Below the pieces are notes generated by a model, which made no database searches, was not told the origin of the DNA, and was given only the letters and a program-made list of their open reading frames with translations. Shown here in pieces: positions 35,351 through 44,069 of a stretch of 64,000 nt of DNA (position 1 is the first letter of the stretch; every line of letters starts with the position of its first letter). The position numbers and the translations under genes are program-made. The stretch covers positions 4,154,001 to 4,218,000 of the forward strand of contig NZ_CP028271.1 in NCBI RefSeq assembly GCF_009914055.1, given 5' to 3'. This DNA comes from Mixta intestinalis. Lineage in GTDB: Bacteria > Pseudomonadota > Gammaproteobacteria > Enterobacterales > Enterobacteriaceae.

Positions 35351-35680
35351 TTAGTCGCAGGCGACTTCTACCTGGCCTTCGTGTACCCGTACCGGCCAGC
35401 TGCGGACTGAATGTTCGGCATCTTCCATACAGAGGCCGTCACGCAGGCGAAAATGCTGTTTTTTCAGCGGGCTGGCGACCCACAGTTCCTGCTGATGCTC
35501 GGCGATAATGCCACGAGACAGTACGCTGGCCTGAGCAAAAGGATCGATATTGCTGATAGCGTAGACTTCTTCATCCGCACGTGGACGGAAGATGGCTACC
35601 TGCTCACCCTGCACCAGCGCACAAACGCCGGTGGCAGGCAAAATATCTTCTAATTTACAAACGGCTTGCCAGTTGCTCAT
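35351..35680 (-). CDS. nirD: Nitrite reductase (NADH) small subunit NirD
   Basis: NirD is the small subunit of the cytoplasmic NADH-dependent nitrite reductase that detoxifies or assimilates nitrite to ammonium. The 109-residue protein has a Rieske-like fold but lacks the Cys/His cluster ligands (NIDPFAQASVLSRG, SPLKKQHFRLRDG), as in E. coli NirD. Its ATG overlaps the nirB stop by 4 nt, so the two are translationally coupled. Confidence 0.96.
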   Translation of the reverse strand: MSNWQAVCKLEDILPATGVCALVQGEQVAIFRPRADEEVYAISNIDPFAQASVLSRGIIAEHQQELWVASPLKKQHFRLRDGLCMEDAEHSVRSWPVRVHEGQVEVACD

Positions 35681-38220
35681 GCCCGTTCCTCCTCTTCAAG
35701 CAGTTTCACCTCAATACGCTCATGTGGACGAGCCGGACGGTGCTGTTCACGTACATCCACCATTTGCACCAGCGGGTCGCGCTGTGAACTGTTGATGAAG
35801 TGCGCGAAGCGTTTCTGCAGTTCCGGATGCTCAAGCGTGGCCTTCCATTCGCAGATAACGCGATCGCGTAGCTGCTGCATGTCGGATTCCAGTTGTTCAT
35901 TCAGACCCAGTTTGTCATCAACAACGATGCTGCGCAGATAGTCGATGCCGCCATCAAGGCTTTCCAGCCACAGAGAGGTGCGTTGCAGTTTATCGGCGGT
36001 ACGGATGTAGAACATCATAAAGCGATCGAGGTAGCGCAACAGCGTTTCTCTGTCGAGATCGGCTGCCAGCAGATCGGCATGGCGTGGTTTCATGCCGCCG
36101 TTACCGCAAACGTAGAGGTTCCAGCCTTTATCGGTGGCGATAATGCCTACGTCTTTGCCTTGCGCTTCGGCACATTCACGCGTACAGCCAGAAACACCGA
36201 ATTTAACTTTATGCGGAGTACGGATGCCTTTGTAGCGATTTTCCAGTTCGATACCGAAGCCCAGGCTGTCACCGACGCCGTAACGGCACCAGGTGCTGCC
36301 GACGCAGGTTTTCGCCATGCGCAGCGCTTTGGCATAGGCGTGACCGGTTTCAAAACCAGCATCAATCAGCTTGCTCCAGATAGCGGGCAGATCGTCTTTC
36401 TGTACGCCAAACAGGCCGATACGCTGAGAACCGGTGATTTTGGTGTACAGGTTGTACTGACGTGCAATCTGCCCAATCACCACCAGACCTTCAGGTGTGA
36501 TTTCGCCGCCAGCGGAGCGGGGGATCACGGAGTAGGTGCCATCTTTCTGGATATTACCGAGGAAGCTATCGTTGGTTTCCTGAAGCGGCGTATGCTGCGG
36601 TTCCAGAATATAGTCGTTCCAGCAGGACGCGAGCAGCGAGCCGATAGTCGGTTTACAGATTTCGCAGCCGTAGCCTTTGCCATACTTAGTCAGCAACTCA
36701 TCAAAGGTCTTAATACCTTCAACACGGATCAGGTGATAAAGCTCCTGACGTGACCAGGCGAAGTGTTCGCACAGGTGGTTGTTGACTTCAATACCCTGGC
36801 GGCTCAGCTCGGCGTTCAGTACCTGAGTGATTAACGGTATGCAGCCACCGCAGCCGGTACCGGCACGGGTTTCCGCTTTGATGGCGGCAACGGTATGACA
36901 GCCTTGCGCTACCGCTTTAATAATGTCGCCTTTGGATACGTCAAAGCAGGAGCAAATCTGCGCGCTTTCCGGCAGTGAATCAACGCCCAGCACCGGTTTT
37001 TCACTGCCCGCGTGCGAAGGCAGAATCAGGCTGTCAGGATTATCCGGCAGGGCAACCTGGTTCAGCATCAGCTGCAACAGCTGACCATAATCGCTGGTAT
37101 CGCCAACCAGTACCGCGCCCAGCAGATGTTTATTATCCTGGCTTACGACCAGGCGTTTGTAGACGCCCGATTTTTCATTGAGGTAAACATAGCTGCGCGC
37201 ACCTGGAGTGCGGCCATGCGCATCGCCAATGCCGCCAACGTCCACGCCCAGCAGTTTCAGCTTGGCGCTCATATCAGCACCGGCAAAGCGATTTTCCCTA
37301 CCGAGCAGGTGATCGCTGGCGACCTGCGCCATTTTGTAGCCTGGCGCTACCAGACCAAAGATTTTTTCATTCCAGGCGGCGCATTCGCCGATGGCATAAA
37401 TATCCGGATCGGCACTCTGACAGAAATCGTTAATCAGGATCCCGCCGCGTGTACCGACCGGCAGGTCGCTTTGACGTGCCAGTTTATCCTGGGCGCGAAT
37501 ACCGGTAGAGAAGACAACAAAATCGACATCTAGCTCACTGCCATCAGCGAATTCCAGCGTTTTACCTTTCGCGTGATGAACGATATTTTGCGTATTTTTG
37601 CTGGTGTGAACCTGTACGCCCATCTGTTCGATTTTACGACGCAGCTGGCTACCGCCCATCGCATCAAGCTGTTCAGCCATCAACACCGGTGCAAATTCGA
37701 TAACGTGGGTTTCAATGCCGAGGTTTTTCAGCGCGCCAGCCGCTTCCAGCCCAAGCAGACCGCCGCCGATCACCGCACCGCTTTTACTGCGGCGTGAACA
37801 CTCTTCGATGGCGTTGAGATCTTCAATGGTACGGTAGACAAAGCAGTCCGGGCCATCGGAGCCTTTGATTGGCGGAATCCAGGGATAAGAGCCGGTAGCC
37901 ATGATTAATTTGTCATACACCACGGCGCGGCCGCTGCTGGAGTGGATCACTTTTTCCTTACGGTTAAGCGTGATCGCGCGTTCGCCCAGCAAGAGGTGAA
38001 TGCCATGTTTTTCATAATAGCCTTCACGCACCAGCGACAGTTCTTCAACGGTGTGATGGGAAAAGTATGCGGAGAGATGGACGCGGTCGTAAGCCACACG
38101 GGGCTCTTCACAGAAGACGGTAATATCGAACTGGCCCGGTTCAGCCTTATCGATTAATTCTTCAATGAAGCGGTGGCCAACCATGCCATTACCAATGATG
38201 GCGAGTTTGACAGTGCTCAT
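35677..38220 (-). CDS. nirB: Nitrite reductase (NADH) large subunit NirB
   Basis: NirB is the catalytic subunit of siroheme nitrite reductase. The 847 residues start with FAD- and NAD-binding folds (IGNGMVGHRF at 9-18, and IGGGLLGLEAAG). Next come a BFD-like 2Fe-2S region (CSCFDVSKGDII, then TGCGGC) and a sulfite/nitrite reductase core whose 4Fe-4S/siroheme ligands are in TCVGSTWCRYG and SGCTRECAEAQGKD. The promoter region contains perfect FNR and Nar-type sites. It is the first gene of nirBD-cysG. Confidence 0.97.
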   Translation of the reverse strand: MSTVKLAIIGNGMVGHRFIEELIDKAEPGQFDITVFCEEPRVAYDRVHLSAYFSHHTVEELSLVREGYYEKHGIHLLLGERAITLNRKEKVIHSSSGRAVVYDKLIMATGSYPWIPPIKGSDGPDCFVYRTIEDLNAIEECSRRSKSGAVIGGGLLGLEAAGALKNLGIETHVIEFAPVLMAEQLDAMGGSQLRRKIEQMGVQVHTSKNTQNIVHHAKGKTLEFADGSELDVDFVVFSTGIRAQDKLARQSDLPVGTRGGILINDFCQSADPDIYAIGECAAWNEKIFGLVAPGYKMAQVASDHLLGRENRFAGADMSAKLKLLGVDVGGIGDAHGRTPGARSYVYLNEKSGVYKRLVVSQDNKHLLGAVLVGDTSDYGQLLQLMLNQVALPDNPDSLILPSHAGSEKPVLGVDSLPESAQICSCFDVSKGDIIKAVAQGCHTVAAIKAETRAGTGCGGCIPLITQVLNAELSRQGIEVNNHLCEHFAWSRQELYHLIRVEGIKTFDELLTKYGKGYGCEICKPTIGSLLASCWNDYILEPQHTPLQETNDSFLGNIQKDGTYSVIPRSAGGEITPEGLVVIGQIARQYNLYTKITGSQRIGLFGVQKDDLPAIWSKLIDAGFETGHAYAKALRMAKTCVGSTWCRYGVGDSLGFGIELENRYKGIRTPHKVKFGVSGCTRECAEAQGKDVGIIATDKGWNLYVCGNGGMKPRHADLLAADLDRETLLRYLDRFMMFYIRTADKLQRTSLWLESLDGGIDYLRSIVVDDKLGLNEQLESDMQQLRDRVICEWKATLEHPELQKRFAHFINSSQRDPLVQMVDVREQHRPARPHERIEVKLLEEEERA

Positions 38221-38277
38221 TTTTGCCTCAATTTTAAGCTAATTGGTGCCACAATAACGCGACCATTAGCTTGCTTA

Positions 38278-38291
38278 TTGATATACATCAA
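38278..38291 (-). promoter_or_regulatory. FNR site of the nirB promoter
   Basis: TTGATATACATCAA is a perfect match to TTGAT-N4-ATCAA, about 64 bp upstream of the nirB ATG. Its centre is 28 bp from a Nar-type site, the same spacing as in the E. coli nirB promoter (-41.5 and -69.5). Confidence 0.85.
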
Positions 38292-38304
38292 TTGAGGCTT
38301 AAAA

Positions 38305-38320
38305 TACTCCTTAGTGAGTA
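38305..38320 (-). promoter_or_regulatory. NarL/NarP 7-2-7 site of the nirB promoter
   Basis: The heptamer TACTCCT (exact fit to TACYNMT), 2 bp, then GTGAGTA (inverted heptamer with one mismatch) form a 7-2-7 inverted pair. This is the arrangement recognised by NarL and NarP. Confidence 0.75.
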
Positions 38321-38661
38321 GGTGCTTGATTAGCTGGGTATTTTATTAATATGTTTATTATCTGACACTTAGCAAATATAGCAAGTTGCGAATTTGTTGC
38401 TAAATCGTGTTAGCTAAGTATACGTATCTAATCCTTAAAGGGCGTGATAGTTGCGCCAGCGTACTGTGTACTTAAGCAGCAGCGATCGCTTCGATAAAGA
38501 AGCCGTCGCCGTTAATATTTGCCCCTTTTCGTGCTGCGCTAACAAAAACTAAATTGCAATTTATCTTTAATGTCTGCTCATATTTTGCCCGACAGAAAAG
38601 AGATTAAACTGGCCCGATAAATAAATTCATCGGATCGTTGATAAATAAAGGTAGCCAGTTG

Positions 38662-39171
38662 ATGGAAGATAAAGTCTATAAAATGTATCTGAAGATTGAT
38701 GGCGTAGAGGGCGAATGCAGGGAAGCTCTGCACCAGGGGTGGATAGAGGTTGAACATTATTCTTATAGCTTTCTACGTGATTATTCCGTAGATGCGCACG
38801 GTAAGCCGACGTATTCCCCGCTCAGCGTCAGCTGCCGCCTGGATCGGGCAACCGTTGAACTGGCCAATCTCATCTCAAACGAAGAGACGATAAAAGAGCT
38901 CGTGCTCTCTGCATGGAGCATGGAAGATAACTCGTACGAAGTCTTTCGGCTGACGCTGGAAAACGTTCAGCCAATGCATCTTTACATGCAGGGAGGGTTT
39001 GGTATGGAGGGATCGCTGGTCAATTATGAATTTCAGGGTTCGCGCTATATCTGGCAGCACTGGAAGCAGGGGGAAAACGGAGAAAAAGGGAGTGAAACGC
39101 GTTCGGGATGGGATTACGAAACGGGCACAGTCTATCCGCAGCCTGAAATAAAAGAAGGCGATAAAGCGTAA
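38662..39171 (+). CDS. Orphan Hcp (TssD) family type VI secretion tube-like protein
   Basis: This is a 169-residue protein with the Hcp/DUF796 pattern: MYLKIDGVEGECREALHQGWIE at the N-terminus (family: FLKIDGIxGES...H..EI), a central DRATVELANLISNEETIKELVL, ENVQPMHLYMQGG, and the C-terminal SGWDYETGTV that resembles the GYD..TNK end motif of Hcp. Hcp hexamers form the inner tube of T6SS and can carry effectors. There are no other T6SS genes here, so it would depend on a system elsewhere or be a relic. The ATG at 38662 is preferred over a TTG at 38638. It is divergent from nirB and convergent with tsgA. The family call is fairly sure; the role is open. Confidence 0.75.
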   Translation: MEDKVYKMYLKIDGVEGECREALHQGWIEVEHYSYSFLRDYSVDAHGKPTYSPLSVSCRLDRATVELANLISNEETIKELVLSAWSMEDNSYEVFRLTLENVQPMHLYMQGGFGMEGSLVNYEFQGSRYIWQHWKQGENGEKGSETRSGWDYETGTVYPQPEIKEGDKA

Positions 39172-39240
39172 CGCGATCGCGGTACGCTTAGTCTTATAAG
39201 CCGGTTATCGGGCGAAACCACCATATTCCGCCCGGAAGTA

Positions 39241-40422
39241 TTAATGATCGGCGTGGCCGTTCTGACGATGCTTCGTAACAAAGCCCAGCAGCAGACACAT
39301 CACGAATACCACGGCGTAGAGGCCGTTAGCGGTTGCCAGCGCCGCGTGCGCGCCGCCTTTCGCCACAATCGGCCCGGTGACCACGAAGGTCAGCATGGTG
39401 CCTACAGTACCGCAGGTCAGAATAAAGTTAACCAGCTTCGGCGAAGAGACTTTAGTTTGCTGAGAACCGAGCGTAATGATGGTGGTATAGATCGCGCTGG
39501 AGAAGAAGCCCAGGCCGATAATAATCCACTTCAGCATTGCTGCATCGTTGCTGCTGACGAACCAGTACATTAGCAGAGTCGCCAGCGCGGCCAGCACCAT
39601 CAGAATGCGTTGCAGATCGAAGAAGCGCAGAATAAAGCTAAACGCCCACATCCCGATCATATAAGAGGTCCAGAAGTTCCCTACCAGCTGCCCGGCGGCG
39701 CTGATATCCATGCCCATGGTTTTAGTTGCGTATTCCGGCACCCAGGAGATAAAACCAAGCTGTCCGAGGATATAGCAGAGGGCGGCAATGGATAACAGCA
39801 GCACGCCAACGCCCCATTTTTCTTTCGCTACTGGCTGTGCATCATGCTGTTTTTTACCCAGCACCGGAAATTCAACGGTGAGCGTCAGCAGGAAGATCGC
39901 CAGATAGATGATGCCAATGCAGACGTAAACCCAATACCAGGGCAGATGGCGCGCCAGCAGCATACCGGCGATCACCGGGAAAATCGTACCGGCCATGCTA
40001 AAGAAGGAGTCGGTAAACAGCAGACGCGATCCGCGTTGACGCCCTTCGTAAAGATGGGTGATCAGGAAGGTGCCGATCGACATCGTAATCCCACTCACCA
40101 CGCCCAGCACGAACATACAGGCGGAGAAAATAGCGAGGCTGTGGCTGGTCATCAGGCCAAGCACTGCCAGCACCATCAGCACAAAGCCGAAAATCAGCTG
40201 GCGCTTCAGCGGCACAATCTCCATCAGCCAGGCGTTAAGAAAGACTGCCGCCAGGATACCGGTGTTAAGAAAAGTGAAGGTGTTGCTCATTTCAGAAACC
40301 GGAAGCTGGAAATAGTTAGCGATATCGCCTAACACCATCCCGGTGACGATAACCAGCGCGCCGGTGAGCGCATAGGAAAAGAAACTGATCCACGTCAGTC
40401 CAATGCGGTTACGATTTGTCAT
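39241..40422 (-). CDS. tsgA: Major facilitator superfamily protein TsgA
   Basis: TsgA is a 12-helix inner-membrane MFS transporter of unknown substrate, in E. coli and Salmonella found next to nirB and linked to tellurite/selenite response in Salmonella. The 393 residues match. There are many hydrophobic segments, for example ISFFSYALTGALVIVTGMVL, and the MFS loop EGRQRGSRLL. The ATG at 40422 is preferred to the codon at 40443 because MTNRNRIGLTWISF is the family start. It converges with the Hcp-like gene. Confidence 0.92.
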   Translation of the reverse strand: MTNRNRIGLTWISFFSYALTGALVIVTGMVLGDIANYFQLPVSEMSNTFTFLNTGILAAVFLNAWLMEIVPLKRQLIFGFVLMVLAVLGLMTSHSLAIFSACMFVLGVVSGITMSIGTFLITHLYEGRQRGSRLLFTDSFFSMAGTIFPVIAGMLLARHLPWYWVYVCIGIIYLAIFLLTLTVEFPVLGKKQHDAQPVAKEKWGVGVLLLSIAALCYILGQLGFISWVPEYATKTMGMDISAAGQLVGNFWTSYMIGMWAFSFILRFFDLQRILMVLAALATLLMYWFVSSNDAAMLKWIIIGLGFFSSAIYTTIITLGSQQTKVSSPKLVNFILTCGTVGTMLTFVVTGPIVAKGGAHAALATANGLYAVVFVMCLLLGFVTKHRQNGHADH

Positions 40423-40549
40423 AGTTGGGGGACCTTGAGCCAAAGGAACCTGCCTGAGTCAGCACAGGGGATTGTCAGGGAGAAGTGTAAAGAAATTTTA
40501 TTTGCGATCAAACTAGCGATGAAACAACCTTTGTTGATTTCATCAATAA

Positions 40550-40565
40550 TGTGATTTAAATCACC
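40550..40565 (+). promoter_or_regulatory. CRP-like site upstream of ppiA
   Basis: TGTGATTTAAATCACC fits TGTGA-N6-TCACA at nine of ten fixed positions, about 135 bp before the ppiA ATG and also upstream of tsgA. E. coli ppiA is known to be controlled by CRP and CytR, supporting the call. Confidence 0.5.
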
Positions 40566-40697
40566 ATTTATTGCCAGTAGTTAACGTTTGCGCCAAAACG
40601 TTGTTTACGTAAATAAAGGTAAAACGCTGGCTCTTACTCTACATGCTCTTTACAATCAATTTCGTTTGGATTTTGTGGCCACAGTAAGGAATATTTC

Positions 40698-41270
40698 ATG
40701 GTGAAACGTACTTTGACAGCGGTTGCGGCACTCATCGCGCTGTCTGCTTTTTCTGTCCCCGGCTTCGCTGCGCAAGGCGATACGCATGTCCTCCTGACCA
40801 CCTCCGCCGGTAATATCGAACTTGAACTGAATAATCAAAAAGCGCCGGTGTCAGTTAAGAATTTTGTTGATTACGTTAATAGCGGCTTTTACAACAATAC
40901 AACTTTTCACCGCGTTATCCCCGGCTTTATGATCCAGGGCGGCGGCTTCACCAGCGATATGCAGCAGAAGCCTACCAACAGCCCGATTAAAAATGAAGCG
41001 GACAATGGCCTGCGTAATACGCGTGGCACTATCGCGATGGCGCGTACCGCAGAAAAAGACAGCGCGACCAGCCAGTTCTTTATCAATGTGACCGATAACG
41101 CTTTCCTTGATCACGGCCAGCGCGATTTCGGCTACGCCGTTTTCGGTAAAGTGGTAAAAGGTATGGACGTGGCGGATAAAATTTCGCAGGTGCCGACCAA
41201 AAATATTGGTCCTTACCAGAACGTTCCCAGCAAGCCCGTTGTTATCCTTTCCGCTAAAGTCCTGCCCTGA
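40698..41270 (+). CDS. ppiA: Periplasmic peptidyl-prolyl cis-trans isomerase A (cyclophilin)
   Basis: PpiA is a cyclophilin that speeds proline isomerisation during folding in the periplasm. The 190 residues begin with a signal peptide (cleavage near FAA, residue 24-25). The cyclophilin signature follows: FHRVIPGFMIQGGGF, GTIAMARTAEKDSATSQFFINV and FGYAVFGKVVKGMDV. It stands alone and is followed by a GC-rich hairpin. Confidence 0.96.
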   Translation: MVKRTLTAVAALIALSAFSVPGFAAQGDTHVLLTTSAGNIELELNNQKAPVSVKNFVDYVNSGFYNNTTFHRVIPGFMIQGGGFTSDMQQKPTNSPIKNEADNGLRNTRGTIAMARTAEKDSATSQFFINVTDNAFLDHGQRDFGYAVFGKVVKGMDVADKISQVPTKNIGPYQNVPSKPVVILSAKVLP

Positions 41271-41277
41271 TCATTAT

Positions 41278-41297
41278 GCCGCCGCGCCCGCGGCGGC
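41278..41297 (+). terminator. GC-rich hairpin after ppiA
   Basis: An 8-bp GCC/GGC stem (41278-41285 with 41290-41297) has the loop GCCC, 8 bp after the stop codon. There is no T-run, so it may be a weak terminator or an RNA-stabilising hairpin. Confidence 0.45.
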
Positions 41298-41367
41298 TAT
41301 GCCTCCGCCAGCAGAGCCCCGTTTTGCTGCTTATACTTAGGTCATCTTTTCCCTGACCGGAGGCAGC

Positions 41368-41538
41368 ATGCCAACAAAACTGACCGAAAAGCAGAAAGCC
41401 ACGCTGTGGCAGCAGCGGCGTAACGCCAATTTTCTGGCCAGTAGCAAACTGGAAGGCTTAATGTTTGTAGAAGTCACGCTGGATACCGGGCAGGCCACAG
41501 AACGTCTGCAGACGTTATGGAGGCAATATGGCGGCTAA
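41368..41538 (+). CDS. yhfG: Fic antitoxin YhfG (FicA type)
   Basis: This is a small 56-residue protein that binds and inhibits the adjacent Fic enzyme. The sequence begins MPTKLTEKQKATLWQQRR and contains the inhibitory motif (S/T)xxxE(G/N) as Ser25-S-K-L-Glu29-Gly30, the glutamate expected to block ATP positioning in Fic. A GGAGG lies 4-5 nt before the ATG. The stop codon overlaps the fic start by 11 bp, typical for an antitoxin-toxin pair. The pairing with fic is as in E. coli. Confidence 0.88.
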   Translation: MPTKLTEKQKATLWQQRRNANFLASSKLEGLMFVEVTLDTGQATERLQTLWRQYGG

Positions 41539-42121
41539 CGCAATGACCGAACGCGATCCTTACTACTGGCAAAACGATGATGTGCTGCGCAACCGCCTCG
41601 ATATTCACGATGCTGCCCAACTGCAAAAAGCGGAAGCCGCTTTCACCTCGCTGCGTGCCGCAACGATCGAACTGGGGCCGCGCAATCTTGGTTTCCCTTA
41701 TCTCTGCCTGATTCATCGCACGCTGTTTCAGGATCTTTATGACTGGGCCGGAGAAATCCGAGAAATCGATCTCTACCTGGACGATACACCGTTTTGCCAC
41801 TTTGAATATATTGAAAAAGAGGGCAATGCGCTGATGGAAGCGCTGGAGGAGGAGAACGGCCTGGCCGATCTGCCGTTTGAGCAATTTGTTGCGCGGCTGG
41901 CGCACTATTATTGTGAAATTAACATGCTGCATCCGTTCCGCGACGGTAACGGGCGCGCACAGCGTCTGTTCTTTGAACAGCTGATCATTCACGCCGGATA
42001 TGATATCGACTGGAGCAAAACCGATCGAGAGGCGTGGCTGAAAGCGAATAAAGAGAGCGTGAGCGGTGATTTACAGGCGCTAACTAATATCTTTGCCAGC
42101 GTAGTGAGCGAGGTGAAGTAA
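41528..42121 (+). CDS. fic: Fic family AMP-transferase toxin
   Basis: Fic enzymes usually transfer AMP from ATP to a target protein; bacterial homologues of this type act on host-cell targets such as topoisomerases when unchecked. The 197 residues have the complete active motif HPFRDGNGR at 135-143 and the flap region PFCHFEYIEKEGN around 88-100. The start ATG at 41528 has GGAGG 5-6 nt upstream and overlaps yhfG. Activity is expected to be held off by YhfG. Confidence 0.94.
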   Translation: MAANAMTERDPYYWQNDDVLRNRLDIHDAAQLQKAEAAFTSLRAATIELGPRNLGFPYLCLIHRTLFQDLYDWAGEIREIDLYLDDTPFCHFEYIEKEGNALMEALEEENGLADLPFEQFVARLAHYYCEINMLHPFRDGNGRAQRLFFEQLIIHAGYDIDWSKTDREAWLKANKESVSGDLQALTNIFASVVSEVK

Positions 42122-42162
42122 GCGCGTAGAATGGCAGCGTTTTGTCCCAACCCGGAGCAACA

Positions 42163-42774
42163 ATGCTGCTGCTTATTGATAATTACGACTCCTTTACCTG
42201 GAACCTCTACCAGTATTTCTGCGAGCTGGGTGCAGAAGTGCTGGTGCGCCGTAATGATGAAATTTCCCTTGCCGAGATGCAGTCGCTGCCGTTGACGCAT
42301 CTCGTTATCTCTCCCGGCCCCTGTTCGCCTGACGAGTCAGGTATCTCCCTTGATGCCATACGCGCCTTTGCCGGAAAACTGCCGGTGCTGGGCGTATGTC
42401 TCGGACATCAGGCGCTGGCACAGGTATTTGGCGCGCGTGTTATCCGCGCACGTCAGGTGATGCACGGTAAAACCTCCGCTATTAAACATCAGCAGCGTGG
42501 CCTGTTCGCTGGCCTGGCGCAGCCGCTTACCGTGACGCGTTATCATTCGCTGATTGTGGAAAAAGAGACGCTGCCAGATTGCCTGGAAGTCACCGCCTGG
42601 AGTTTGCGTGATGACCAGCCTGACGAAATTATGGGGCTACGGCATACCACGCTGGATGTGGAAGGCGTGCAGTTTCACCCGGAAAGTATTCTCAGCCAGC
42701 AGGGGCACCAGCTATTAGCTAATTTTTTGCTACGTCAGCCGAAAGTCGCAGCGGCGACTGGTAAATTCATTTGA
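42163..42774 (+). CDS. pabA: Aminodeoxychorismate synthase glutamine amidotransferase PabA
   Basis: PabA supplies ammonia from glutamine to PabB for p-aminobenzoate and folate synthesis. The 203 residues have the class I amidotransferase triad: Cys79 in GVCLGHQA and His/Glu in QFHPESIL, with an N-terminal IDNYDSFTWNLYQYF. The ATG at 42163 (GGAG upstream) is preferred to the codon at 42142. The order fic-pabA-argD is conserved. Confidence 0.95.
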   Translation: MLLLIDNYDSFTWNLYQYFCELGAEVLVRRNDEISLAEMQSLPLTHLVISPGPCSPDESGISLDAIRAFAGKLPVLGVCLGHQALAQVFGARVIRARQVMHGKTSAIKHQQRGLFAGLAQPLTVTRYHSLIVEKETLPDCLEVTAWSLRDDQPDEIMGLRHTTLDVEGVQFHPESILSQQGHQLLANFLLRQPKVAAATGKFI

Positions 42775-42799
42775 CTTATTATGCACTTTTATTGATTAT
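42771..42799 (+). promoter_or_regulatory. Probable argD promoter with ARG-box-like element
   Basis: TTGACT (42771-42776) and GATTAT (42794-42799) are spaced 17 bp. The stretch at 42780-42797 matches the ArgR box pattern with three mismatches and overlaps the promoter, as expected for ArgR repression of argD. Inferred, not measured. Confidence 0.5.
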
Positions 42800-42840
42800 T
42801 TTTTCATTGAGGTTTGATGGCTCAGCAGAAGAGGTAGCGA

Positions 42841-44064
42841 ATGGTAGCAGACAAATTAACGGTAACGCGTGAGACGTTTGATAAGGTGATTTTGCCTGTT
42901 TATGCACCAGCGCAGTTTGTGCCGGTCAGAGGAAAAGGTAGCCGCGTTTGGGATCGCGATGGCAAAGAGTATATCGATTTTTCCGGCGGCATCGCCGTCA
43001 CTGCCCTGGGCCACTGCCATCCGGCGCTGGTGGAGGCGTTGAAAACCCAGGGCGAGACGCTGTGGCATACCAGCAACGTATTTACTAACGAACCGGCGCT
43101 GCGTCTGGCCAGCAAACTGATCAATGCTACCTTTGCCGAGCGCGTTTTCTTCGCTAACTCCGGTGCTGAAGCCAACGAGGCCGCCTTCAAGCTGGCCCGC
43201 TATTATGCCGCTACGCGCCACTCTCCCTATAAAAGTAAAATTATTGCTTTCCATAATGCTTTTCATGGCCGCACGCTGTTTACCGTTTCTGTCGGTGGAC
43301 AGCCTAAATATTCTGACGGCTTCGGACCGAAACCGGCAGATATTATCCATGTGCCCTTTAACGATCTCGAGGCGGTGAAAGCGGTAATTGACGATCACAC
43401 CTGCGCGGTGGTGGTCGAGCCGATTCAGGGCGAAGGAGGGGTGTTGCCCGCTACGCAGGCGTTTATGCAGGGGCTGCGTCAGCTATGCGATCGTCATCAG
43501 GCGCTGCTGGTGCTGGATGAAGTACAGAGCGGGATGGGGCGCAGCGGTAAGCTGTTCGCTTATGAGCACTACGATATTCGTCCCGATATTCTTACCACGG
43601 CGAAAGCGCTGGGCGGCGGCTTCCCGGTTAGCGCGATGCTGACCACGGAAGAAATCGCCTCAGCGATGTCGCCCGGCGTGCATGGCACCACCTACGGCGG
43701 CAATCCGCTGGCCTGCGCCGTAGCAGAAGCGGCGCTGGATATCATTAATACGCCGCAGGTACTGGAAGGCGTGGCGCAGCGGCGTCAGCGCTTTATCGAG
43801 GCGCTGGAAGCAATCAACACCAAACTGGAGCTGTTTAGCGAGGTACGGGGCAAAGGGCTACTGATTGGCGCGCAGCTAAAACCGCAGTATCAGGGAAAAG
43901 CGCGTGACATTTTACACGCCGCCGCAACCGAAGGCGTTATGGTGCTGACGGCTGGCACTGACGTGATCCGTTTTGCGCCTTCGCTGGTAATTCCGCTGGC
44001 GGATATCGGCGACGGCATGGCGCGTTTTGCCAGGGCGGCAGAAAAAGCGTTAAACGCAGGCTGA
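42841..44064 (+). CDS. argD: Acetylornithine/succinyldiaminopimelate aminotransferase ArgD
   Basis: ArgD is a PLP enzyme of arginine synthesis that also serves lysine synthesis. The 407 residues are a class III aminotransferase: FSGGIAVTALGHCHP, the phosphate-binding ANSGAEANEAAFKLAR, VVVEPIQGEGG, LLVLDEVQSGMGR, and the PLP lysine in TTAKALGGGFPVSAM. A GAGGTAG lies before the ATG. The gene after pabA supports argD rather than the paralogous astC. A terminator follows directly. Confidence 0.93.
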   Translation: MVADKLTVTRETFDKVILPVYAPAQFVPVRGKGSRVWDRDGKEYIDFSGGIAVTALGHCHPALVEALKTQGETLWHTSNVFTNEPALRLASKLINATFAERVFFANSGAEANEAAFKLARYYAATRHSPYKSKIIAFHNAFHGRTLFTVSVGGQPKYSDGFGPKPADIIHVPFNDLEAVKAVIDDHTCAVVVEPIQGEGGVLPATQAFMQGLRQLCDRHQALLVLDEVQSGMGRSGKLFAYEHYDIRPDILTTAKALGGGFPVSAMLTTEEIASAMSPGVHGTTYGGNPLACAVAEAALDIINTPQVLEGVAQRRQRFIEALEAINTKLELFSEVRGKGLLIGAQLKPQYQGKARDILHAAATEGVMVLTAGTDVIRFAPSLVIPLADIGDGMARFARAAEKALNAG

Positions 44065-44069
44065 ACACG

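Larger units (their letters stand above)
38221..38661. other. Divergent regulatory region between nirB and hcp-like gene
   Basis: This 441-bp region holds the nirB promoter (FNR and NarL/NarP sites listed separately) and the presumed promoter of the Hcp-like gene. A+T-rich stretches lie at about 38320-38420 and 38560-38660. No further repeat or ORF was supported. Confidence 0.5.
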
